DNA of 64,000 nucleotides, from positions 1,178,001-1,242,000 of the forward strand of contig JAJQZP010000047.1 in the NCBI GenBank assembly GCA_025403435.1, given 5' to 3'. Origin of the DNA: Artocarpus heterophyllus. Its lineage: Eukaryota; Streptophyta; Magnoliopsida; Rosales; Moraceae. The notes beneath the pieces are model-generated. The model saw nothing but the letters and a program-made list of their open reading frames with translations, ran no database searches and was not told the DNA's origin. Each line of letters begins with the position of its first letter. Position 1 is the first letter of the stretch. The translations under genes and the position numbers were made by a program. Shown here piece after piece: positions 36,289 to 46,325 of the stretch.

Positions 36289-36483
36289 TAATGGTATTAG
36301 AGCGTAAGCTTAAGATCTTTTCGGAACTGAACTTATGAGATTTTCACTGTTTTATTTTGATTTTTTTAGTTTTATGTTGAGACAGTTGTCGTTACAGTTG
36401 CATTTGAGTACAAAGTGTTATTTATGATAAATTTTTTATGTTTTTAAATTTCGAGGACGAAATTTCTCTTAAGGAGGGTGGAT
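36289..36483 (+). other. 195-bp internal segment A (PBS and PPT only)
   Basis: Primer-binding site TGGTATTAGAGC at 36292-36303 and polypurine tract AAGGAGGGTGGA at 36471-36482. The ~165 bp between have no frame. It differs from segment B at several positions. Confidence 0.88.
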
Positions 36484-38393
36484 TGTAACACCCCTGAATT
36501 TTAAAGTAAGGTGTTATGTTAAGTTTAGTTATTAAGTATGCCAGTGTAAATTTTGTTGATAATTTTAGTCATTTGAAGATTTTGTTGCATTTGTCATATT
36601 TAAAAATTTGAATTTTAGTGTTAAAAATACTAAATGACATTTTATCCCACATTGTTCTCATATTTACGAAAATGCCCTTGGGGCATTTTCTTTTTATTTT
36701 TCTTTTCCTTTTCTTTTCTTTCACGCTCACTCTCTCTTTCTCTATGCGAATCTCTCTCCCTCTTTCTTGCAAAAATTTTCAATCTCAAGCTTTATTCTCG
36801 CTGATTTGAAGCCAAGAAACAAGATTGAAGCCTAAAATCCTCTTCAAAATGGTTGATTTGAGGTTAGCCCTTTTTCTCTCTAAAATTTTGATTTTCGGTT
36901 TGAATTTTTATGCATTTTCTAATCTAGAGTTTGGTGAGCTTAGATAATGTTTAATCTAAGCTTGTAGGCCTTATTTTATCATTAATCTAAGCTTTATTTG
37001 AATAAAATTTGATTTAATCAAGTTTTGACATTTTTCATTGATTTTTAAATCAAAGGTGAAATTGAGTTTAAATTTGGGAGAAATGGTCTAAACTTGTTCT
37101 ACTATGATTTTCTATGCTTTCTGTATGATTCTCATGATCTGGGAATTAAAAAACAGGTTTTAAATTTAAATTTTGAGCTTGGGGAGGTCGAGACTCGAAG
37201 TCTAGGGTCCCTAAATTTTGCTAGTTTGGCAAGCCGAACTTGATCTTCAACAGGCCAGATTCATAGGTTCGGTAGGTTGGATTCATCAGGTCGGTAGGCC
37301 GAACCTAGGAAAGTTTGGTAGGGCGGTCCTGGTTGGTCGGCAGGCCGAACTGTGCAGTTTGGCAGGCCGGTTTAGGGTGTTCGGTAGGCTGACTGTGAAC
37401 TTAGAAACTTGTATTTTTACTACAGTTTTTAATGTTTGATGATTCCAAAATGTTACAAAAAGGATTATGATTTTGGGTTATGATTATTTTGAGTCAAAAA
37501 GGCACACTGATAATTAAATTAACATAATGATATTTGTTAAATACGATTTATGATCATAAATATAGTTTTTAAGGTTTTAAACGTATGTGGAGAGTACGTT
37601 GGATTTTATTTGGAGCTTACGTTATTGGATTTTAATGAGGTAGGATATTACTATACCTTTCTTTCATAGCCCCTTTTAAATTGTTTTGGCCAAAGTTTAT
37701 TTCTTAAATGTCTCTTTTTAAGAATGATTTTTGTCTTTGATTCTGAAGAATTGTATTTTGATATTCCTTTCAGATTTCCAAAACCCGTACGGTGATGTTT
37801 TATCAAGTTGCTTTCAAGTAAGTGTTTTTATTGACTTGTTACGACTTTGAGATTCATCTCAAATAGAACACTTTGTGAATAATTATCTATTTTTTTATTA
37901 CTATTTTAAAATAACTTGTTTTAACTAATTATCCTACTGAGCGTTCCGTTCATGTTTTCCTATTTTTAAAATCCTACTTCCAGGTTGAGGAGGAAGGATG
38001 GGCCCAGGATCGAAACCTGGCTCTTTGGATTGAAATGATATTTTCTTTAGAATTGTGATATGATGTGTGTACTGTACGACTTGTCCCAGTGTTGATGTCA
38101 TTTTCGTCTCTGTTAATAGTATATTTTAATTTATCTTAGAGACAATGATTTTCAATATTTTTGTATTATTATTCTTGATATTGTATTTTAATTACCTGCC
38201 CACCTTCGTGGTAAGCATCCACTTGATGGTGAATGAGAATAACATTTCGGCCCCACTTTCGTGGCATTCACGTGTCAGTGACCGCCAATGATATTATTCT
38301 TTCCGACGATATTTATTTACTTTTTCTTTAATTACTTCATTTAATTCAACTTTTTTACCTAAAACTCTCTGACCCCTACCTTGGGGCGTTATA
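36484..38393 (+). repeat. LTR 2 of the array
   Basis: 1910 bp. From about 36935 to 38350 it is essentially identical to LTR 3 at a constant 2097-bp offset, whereas its first ~450 bp differ clearly. Word cluster at 37224-37396. Ends GTTATA, a decayed form of GTCACA. Confidence 0.88.
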
Positions 38394-38588
38394 GAATGGT
38401 ATCAGAGCGTAAACTTCAGATCTTTTGGGAACTAAACTTATGAGATTTTCACTGTTTTATTTTGATTTTTCAAGTTTTATGTCAAGATAGTTGTCGTTAC
38501 AGTTGCATTTACGTACAAAGTGTTATTTATGATAAACTTTTTATGTTTTTAAATTTTGAGGACGAAATTTCTCTTAAGGAGGGTGGAT
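38394..38588 (+). other. 195-bp internal segment B (PBS and PPT only)
   Basis: Primer-binding site TGGTATCAGAGC at 38397-38408, still matching the tRNA, and polypurine tract at 38576-38587. Confidence 0.88.
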
Positions 38589-40490
38589 TGTAACACCCCT
38601 GAATTTCGAAGTAAGGTTAGTTATGTTAAGTTTAGTTATTAAGTATGCCAGTGTAAATTTTGTTGATAATTTTAGTCATTTGAAGATTTTGTTGCATTTG
38701 TCATATTTAAAAATACCAAATGACATTTTATCCCATATTTTTTCCATATTTACGAAAATGCCCTTGGGGCCTTTTCTTTTTATTTTTCTTTTCCTTTTCT
38801 TTTCTTTCACGCTCACTCTCTGTTTCTCTTAGCTCTCTCTATGCGAATCTCTCTCCCTCTTTCTTGCAAAAAATTTCAATCTCAAGCTTTATTCTCGCTG
38901 ATTTGAAGTCAAAAAACAAGACTAAAGCCTAAAATCCTCTTCAAAATGGTTGATTTGAGGTTAGCCCTTTTTCTCTCTAAAATTTTGATTTTCGGTTTGA
39001 ATTTTTATTAATTTTTTAATCTAGAGTTTGGTGAGCTTAGATAATGTTTAATCTAAGCTTGTAGGCCTTATTTTATCATTAATCTAAGCTTTATTTGAAT
39101 AAAATTTGATTTAATCAAGTTTTGACATTTTTCATTGATTTTTAAATCAAAGGTGAAATTGAGTTTAAATTTGGGAGAAATGGTCTAAACTTGTTCTACT
39201 ATGATTTTCTATGCTTTCTGTATGATTCTCATGATCTGGGAATTAAAAAACAGGTTTTAAATTTAAATTTTGAGCTTGGGGAGGTCGAGACTCGAAGTCT
39301 AGGGTCCCTAAATTTTGCTAGTTTGGCAAGCCGAACTTGATCTTCAACAGGCCAGATTCATAGGTTCGGTAGGTTGGATTCATCAGGTCGGTAGGCCGAA
39401 CCTAGGAAAGTTTGGTAGGGCGGTCCTGGTTGGTCGGCAGGCCGAACTGTGCAGTTTGGCAGGCCGGTTTAGGGTGTTCGGTAGGCTGACTGTGAACTTA
39501 GAAACTTGTATTTTTACTACAGTTTTTAATGTTTGATGATTCCAAAATGTTACAAAAAGGATTATGATTTTGGGTTATGATTATTTTGAGTCAAAAAGGC
39601 ACACTGATAATTAAATTAACATAATGATATTTGTTAAATACGATTTATGATCATAAATATAGTTTTTAAGGTTTTAAACGTATGTGGAGAGTACGTTGGA
39701 TTTTATTTGGAGCTTACGTTATTGGATTTTAATGAGGTAGGATATTACTATACCTTTCTTTCATAGCCCCTTTTAAATTGTTTTGGCCAAAGTTTATTTC
39801 TTAAATGTCTCTTTTTAAGAATGATTTTTGTCTTTGATTCTGAAGAATTGTATTTTGATATTCCTTTCAGATTTCCAAAACCCGTACGGTGATGTTTTAT
39901 CAAGTTGCTTTCAAGTAAGTGTTTTTATTGACTTGTTACGACTTTGAGATTCATCTCAAATAGAACACTTTGTGAATAATTATCTATTTTTTTATTACTA
40001 TTTTAAAATAACTTGTTTTAACTAATTATCCTACTGAGCGTTCCGTTCATGTTTTCCTATTTTTAAAATCCTACTTCCAGGTTGAGGAGGAAGGATGGGC
40101 CCAGGATCGAAACCTGGCTCTTTGGATTGAAATGATATTTTCTTTAGAATTGTGATATGATGTGTGTACTGTACGACTTGTCCCAGTGTTGATGTCATTT
40201 TCGTCTCTGTTAATAGTATATTTTAATTTATCTTAGAGACAATGATTTTCAATATTTTTGTATTATTATTCTTGATATTGTATTTTAATTACCTGCCCAC
40301 CTTCGTGGTAAGCATCCACTTGATGGTGAATGAGAATAACATTTCGGCCCCACTTTCGTGGCATTCACGTGTCAGTGACCGCCAATGATATTATTCTTTC
40401 CGACGATATTTATTTACTTTTTCTTTAATTACTTCATTTAATTCAACTTCTTTACCTAAAACTCCCTGACCCCCACCTCAGGGCGTCACA
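38589..40490 (+). repeat. LTR 3 of the array
   Basis: 1902 bp. It lacks a ~20-bp segment present near 36610 of LTR 2. Word cluster at 39321-39493. Ends GGGCGTCACA, the canonical end. Confidence 0.88.
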
Positions 40491-41174
40491 ACACTACATG
40501 CAGTTTGTACGATGGTTGGATTGCTTCCCCCTGTTATTTCTAGCTTCACAAAAGGGACCTACAAGAAGTTGGAATGCCTCGGATGTCAAAGGGTACTAGT
40601 GTGGTGCCAACCAATGGCTCTCCAACACTCAAGTTAGGTGCTTGTTCGGCCAAAAGAAAGGCCAGGGTAGGTGTAAGAGAGTCCACCTACTTTGTTTTGA
40701 CATGGATCAGGTTTAAGGCAGGTTTGGCCCGTCACCCAGGTACATCATACTACAATGTCAAAGTGGTACATGACAAATGTCACGATCTCTTTGGGCAGAG
40801 TATCTCCTATATGATGGCTAGGATGATGACATGTTGTGGTCTTGTGGGTAGCTTTCCTTCATGTATAGAAGTATTGTTGTGCTCATTTGGGGTGCCCGTG
40901 GTGCTGAATAGGGCATCTATGTTAGTCCGGTGTAGCCTTTTCCTCAGTAGATAGTCAGCGGTAGCCAAGCAAGCTTTCGGGTGTGCTCATTGATCTGGTG
41001 ATGGCGATGATTCTTATGGTAGCAAAATGACAATGTTTCGTCGAACAGAGTGGTCGATAAGCTCAAGGAACAATCCTCAGACTATGTGCCGAGCACACCC
41101 CCAACAATAGCCCTCTAATACACCTGGTCGGTGCTTGGATAGGTTGCACTTCCCCTGGTTGTGTTGGTTGAACT
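40491..41174. other. Unassigned DNA with an unrecognised reading frame
   Basis: Contains a 126-residue plus-strand frame at 40574-40954 (MPRMSKGTSV...). It is fairly Cys- and Met-rich and matches no family I know. Base composition is noticeably less AT-rich than the flanks. It was once continuous with 43315-43834 before the solo LTR inserted. A decayed transposon interior is the likeliest explanation. Confidence 0.35.
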
Positions 41175-43314
41175 TATTAGACATGTATGCCCTAAGGAGT
41201 AAAATGTAATATGTTTTTGGAGATATTTTATCAGTAAAGAATTTATTTATTATTCATATACCAATATTTTCCTCTTTACGTTTATATTTTGTTGCATGTA
41301 TGATAAGACAAAAGTCTAAGACTATTAGTCTAAACCTTTGAAAATCAGGCATATGATGGACAAATTATGCGAGAGACATGATTCTAAAAGTGACGGTCTA
41401 AATTATAAGATCTGCAATCGTGTGAATAAAGTTGGGCACTTTATTCATGCAAAAATTGTTATGTTGTCTATATTCCTAACAAGAGATGGCTTGCCTTAGC
41501 CGTTGGAGGTGGGCTTCGCTAATAGAAACATTGGTGCATTATCATAGGTGATGATATATTGGATCAGGTCATAAAGTGGAATTGATTTGAATTAATAATT
41601 TTGTCTGAGCAAATCAATTCACTTTAGACAATTATATATGTTGTATCTTAATCCTGAAATGACTAATAGACCCATTGTCTTGAGATATACCAAAGGGTGA
41701 TATTCTAATTTTATCATGGTATGCATATCGATACGTTGGAGATATAACTCTTGATAGCATAGACTTGCTATTCATAGATATGGAATCCATAGCTCCATTG
41801 GTGAAGTCAATGATATCCTGTTATATGCATCATCTTGTAATTGAAAAACTAAAGTGCTCCACCATTTGGATACATAGGTATAACCGAATGGTATAGTGTC
41901 GTGGGATAGTAAGTTTTTCAATGGTGAGATAATGGAACATAAGATAAAAGTAATCGGGAAGGTAAGATAGAATTTATCCTTAAGCCAATTATGGATATCC
42001 TATGGGAATATGATGCGTCATGATATGTCATTATCCTATTATATGCATTATCTTACAATTGAAAAATTGAAGCGTTCAACCATTTGGATACATAGATATA
42101 ACCAAATGGTATAGTGTCATGGGATAGTAAGTTTTCCAATAGTGAGATAACGAAACATAAGATAAAAGTAATCAGAAAGGTAAGATAAAATTTATCCTTA
42201 AGCCGATTATGGATATCCTATGGGAATACGACGCATCATGATATGTCATGGACACTTAGCTAATTTGGGCTTTGTAATTTTATGTAGTTCGAGAGTATAG
42301 CTCTAAGCTTTTAGTGGAGTAGCGTTAGAGTTGATAATTATAAAATGTGTATATGGGTTATTATATTTTATAATTATCAAAGTTTGAATTATATTGGTCT
42401 ATCAAGTCCCCTTTGCTAGCATATAATAAATCCTATAGCGATACGGTGTGCTTTTACAATAATTGGTGACTTATCTCAAATTATTAGATTTGTTGAAATT
42501 CGGTGGGATCAGATAATTCATGTATGTTTATCGGTTGAATTAATTTTATAAAATTAATTCAAGATAAACTTGTTGAATTATTGTGAATATTTAATTTCCT
42601 AGAGATTATCTAGATATGAATGTTTTTAATCAGATAACTTCTCTGTTGGGTTATTTGAATTAAAACTAAGGTTCTATCCAAAGAATCTCGACTGAAAAAT
42701 AAAGGATTCTTAAGGATCATATTATCACAAGTTTGGCAGGCCGATCAGTTAGTTGGGCCTACCGATGAAGCAAGTTCGGTAGGCTGATCCATTAGTTCAA
42801 CTTGTTGATCTAACGATAATTTGATCATGCATTTCAAACATGATTTTATCAGATATAGTTCCAAATTTGAATTTTTGAGGCATTATCTAATAATGACCGA
42901 CCTTTGGGACAACCATTATAAATAGAGAGTGAGTTTTCTAAGTTATTTAGATCAATTGAGAAGTTAAAAGTGAGTACTATTTTGTTAGATACTCTGAAAC
43001 TCCTTGAGAGCTTTTGTTGACAATCAGGAACCTTTGCTCTGGATCTTCTCAATTGATTGGAAGAAAAGTCTCCGATGGAAGAGATGTATAAGGTATGCCC
43101 ATATAGATTCCGATTGCAGATAGAGAATAGCAAAGAAGACCAGTTGGTTAAGGCTTTTCTGGAACATTCTTCTCTTTACAGATTGCAGGAGCTCTTCTAC
43201 ATAAAAGGTTAGTAAGATCTAGTTAATTTATGTATATAGCATGTCAAATTGGTGTTTTGAAAAATAATTTGATTCCAAAATTTAAAATTTTCACTATGTA
43301 CTCGTTTTCTGGAA
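41175..43314 (+). mobile_element. Solo copia LTR with internal tandem duplication
   Basis: Same family as 6068-8025 and 52930-54916. It starts TATTAGACATG, a one-base change from TGTTAGACATG. Flanks GAACT (41170-41174) and AAACT (43315-43319) match at 4 of 5 bases. It is longer (2140 bp) because a ~217-bp unit is tandemly duplicated (about 41811-42030 and 42031-42246). TATA box TATAAATA at 42917-42924. No internal domain on either side, so it is a product of LTR-LTR recombination. Confidence 0.82.
42730..42812 (+). repeat. CGGCAGGCCG-type words upstream of copia TATA box
   Basis: TTGGCAGGCCGAT, GGGCCTACCGAT and TTCGGTAGGCTGAT, ending about 105 bp before the TATA box at 42917. Confidence 0.65.
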
Positions 43315-43834
43315 AAACTGTTGATTGGGTTTCCACTGTAGCCTTTTTGGGATTCATGGGCTTCCAAGGGTTAGCTTGCTCAAGAATTTCTTTTAGTAGT
43401 GTTTTTGACGGTTGATGTTAACTGACACATGGCAATCAGTGATTGGTTGCTTCCCTAAGGGGCGTAATCATTACTTTTCTTCATTTCTTGCATCCATACT
43501 CACCTATAAATAAGGGCCCCCACTTAGCTTACTTTACCTTTGTGGTCAAGTGTTTGTGTGCTGCTATCGAGGAGATCTTGTCGAGACGCTTGCCCAACCT
43601 TCATCCTGGCACTTTGTCAACGATAGTCTGAGAAGGTAATTCCTAAGAAACTCATGAGTGATTTGAAAGATTCCCAAAACCAGTCTAAGAACATTTCTTG
43701 GTCAAGTTGTAGCTCAAGTGGTAGTAGCCCAAGGATTGCCAAGCAGTTGAGCTCCAAGGCAAGGGAAGTTTCTAACCGAGGAGGTAGCAGGTAGGGGCAC
43801 TCTTGTCAAAGAGGCAATCATGAAGGGTAGCAGG
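43315..43834. other. Unassigned DNA with promoter-like words
   Basis: GTGATTGGTTG near 43440 and TATAAATAAGGG near 43504 look like CAAT and TATA elements in plus orientation, as in an LTR promoter. No coding frame recognised (43230-43415 and 43443-43631 lack motifs). Confidence 0.35.
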
Positions 43835-46152
43835 TAGTTGGTACGACCCTTCTCCCTTTGTTTTGGTGATTCAAGTACCAGTCTATTAATTTAGGTTGTC
43901 ATACCATGTATGATGATTTATTTACTTATAATAAGTGTACATCATACACATTTCTTTAAATGTATTAAATACATTTGTATATATACTTTTCCCAAAAACC
44001 CTCTATCCCATACTGTAGGTGGGATTTGAACTTACTTGAATATGCTACAGCGTGCATTGACTTTTGGTTCCTCTGCTAATCGTCTAGTGTCCTGTTGGCC
44101 CAATTGTATCATCATTAGCCAAGTTATCCCTATTCATCTATATGTCGATAAAATGTATTTGTCAATTACTAAATCGATTATTATTCGATTCACAGCCTCC
44201 GGTCACTAAGGGTTCGATCCCTCTTCGTTCATGTTGCCTTATCATTTCTAACGAAAGCGGAAAATTTCTTACTAAAGGTGTTTTTTCCTATTTTAGACGT
44301 TTCGGGGTCTGTTTGAGTTGTTTTGCAAAATATATCATTTTTGCTATCGATGGGACTTTTTAAATTTCCCAGGCTTGATTTTGCTAATTCAATACAAAAT
44401 GCTACTTATTAACAACCAAAAATTCCAGGTATTGGGTCTCTTATTTTTAAATTAAAAACCAGACTTAGCAAAACTTTGTAATTTTATCCTGGTTATTAAA
44501 ACTATCGACTATTTTTTCCCTAGGACAAAAAATAAACTTTTATATTGTTAACCTCAATTTTTCACAAGGATTAAATCCTTCCAAAGTCTCTTATCCAAAT
44601 TCCTTTTACTTAAAAACATTTTTGTCCTTCACTTTTATCGAAATTTTGTGATAAAAAATTGTGAAATTCATTTTTCATAAACCGTTGCGAATTTTGACAA
44701 ACCGCTTGCACCTTTTAATAGTTTCGTTGAGATCTACAACTTTCATGTTTTAGCTTTTCTAAAATTCCCATTGCACAGTGCAGTTTTCTGCCATTTTTCA
44801 AAACTGCCAAGTTTATGTAAATCTTTTCAATTTAGTCCTTTGTTAATTTTCACGAAAATTTGTTTTTAACACTAGGCACCCCACGGCTTAGAGCAGGTTT
44901 CAAAACCTCTTTAGCAAATAATCATGTTTGAATATGCCAAATTTCATTCCGTTAAGAAATTACTCAAAATTTGTAAATTTTACTCAGTTTCAAAACCAAA
45001 TTAAATCCTAAGCATACAACCCCTAATTACTCTACTCATCACCATCGCATACCTTAAAATTATGTAAACATACCATAAGCTAACTTAAATAATTACATGC
45101 CTCACTTGGAAACAAAACAAAACAACCATAAACTTAGAATAAGAGGCTATGCTTTACCAAAGAAAAATGGTGAGCTTGTGTACCTTCAACACCCTTGATT
45201 TTGCCAACTTCCTAGGCATGATCCATGACAAGAAAAACCCTTATTAAATCCCCCTTCAATCCCAAAGAAAGCCCTAGAAAAATTTAGGAAAAGTTTGGAT
45301 CTTACTTTGAAAGTTTAGAAAACCTTGATCTTGAAGCTTGATCCTAACTTGAAACTTGCTTGGCAAAGGTTATGTGAGGAATTTGTTTTGAAAAAATTTT
45401 GGGAGAAATGGAACCAAGGCTGCCATGTATGGTGGTGGGGGAAAAATGAGAGAAAATTTTACTTGCTTAAGATTTTTATCAAATTTTCTTAAGTTTTTTT
45501 TTTTAAAAAAAAAAAGCTAGGTGACTTACCCCCTTAATCATGACTAGGGGTTATTTTGGCAATTAGGGATTGGGCCACATTAAGGGGGTGTGGTGGCCTA
45601 ATCTCATCCCTTAAAGTGTCTTCTTGGTGGGTCCCACCACTTAACACAGTGTAATTTTATACCGTACAGAATTTTTCTCATACTATTAGGGTAAAACTAG
45701 AGAAAAATATATGTAAGCGATCTAAAATATTCTAATTTACTCTTTGGTTCACTTTTGAAACCTAAATACTGTATTTCATATATTTGTATTTTTTCTTAAG
45801 CAGTGTACTTATACTACATCATGCCCTTTTTTTGCACTATTTTGGGTTATAGCATGTTTTTCTACTTTATTTAATACTTTATCATTTATAAATTTATATC
45901 ACAATGCTATGATTAATTGTGATATAAAATTCATTTTTAAGGATATTATTCACAAATTTCTAAGCATTTAAGCTCACAAAATTTGTATTTAACAATATGT
46001 AACATTGCATAAAATTTACAGTCATATTTCCTATTAATATTGTTCACATATGTGTTATCGTAATTTATAAAAATACAGTTTATAAGGATAAATTTATTAA
46101 TTAAATCTAAATAAGTACTGGAGTTAATAGTGAATTTTCCTTGAGCATTACA
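43835..46152 (-). mobile_element. Old, truncated gypsy LTR (minus)
   Basis: Aligns by eye with 49760-52174: TTTTGGTGATT...ACCAGTC near 43865, GTTTCGTTGAGATCTACAAC near 44725, and the shared end GAGCATTACAATCTACCCTCCTT at 46143-46165. The first ~550 bp of the LTR are missing. It is more diverged than the copies at 49215-52174 and 60265-63192. Confidence 0.65.
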
Positions 46153-46325
46153 ATCTACCCTCCTTAAAAATTTTCGTCCTAAAAAATTAGAATGATTCTG
46201 AGTAGATTTTCCTTATCTCATCCTCTCGTCCCCAAGTTGCTTCTTCTACCTGCTAATTACGCCATTAAACTTTGATAGGCAGTATCTTCTTATTTATCTT
46301 GGTTTAAAGGTGAGGGCAAATAAGT
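46153..46325 (-). pseudogene. Remnant of gypsy pol 3' end and polypurine tract
   Basis: Matches 52175-52320 (CTACCCTCCTTAAAAATTTT, then the decayed chromodomain C-terminus region GTTGCTTCTTCTACCTG). Truncated after about 46325. Confidence 0.6.

Larger units (their letters stand above)
34392..40490 (+). mobile_element. Three-LTR tandem array of a minimal LTR element
   Basis: LTRs at 34392-36288 (1897 bp), 36484-38393 (1910 bp) and 38589-40490 (1902 bp) alternate with two 195-bp internal segments (36289-36483 and 38394-38588). The outer flanks carry one 5-bp target duplication, ACACT (34387-34391 and 40491-40495), so the whole 6.1 kb behaves as one insertion. LTRs start TGTAACACCCC (decayed to TATAATACCTT in the first) and end GGCGTCACA or a variant. 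Each internal segment holds a primer-binding site and a polypurine tract but no coding room, so the element is non-autonomous. Its polypurine region (TTTCGAGGACGAAATTTCT) matches that of the chromovirus at 12208-21258. Confidence 0.9.

Noticed and set aside
37218..37439. Identical 73-codon frames at 37218 and 39315
   Set aside because: They lie inside LTRs over the word cluster; identity reflects the duplicated LTR block, and the frame is not kept in LTR 1.
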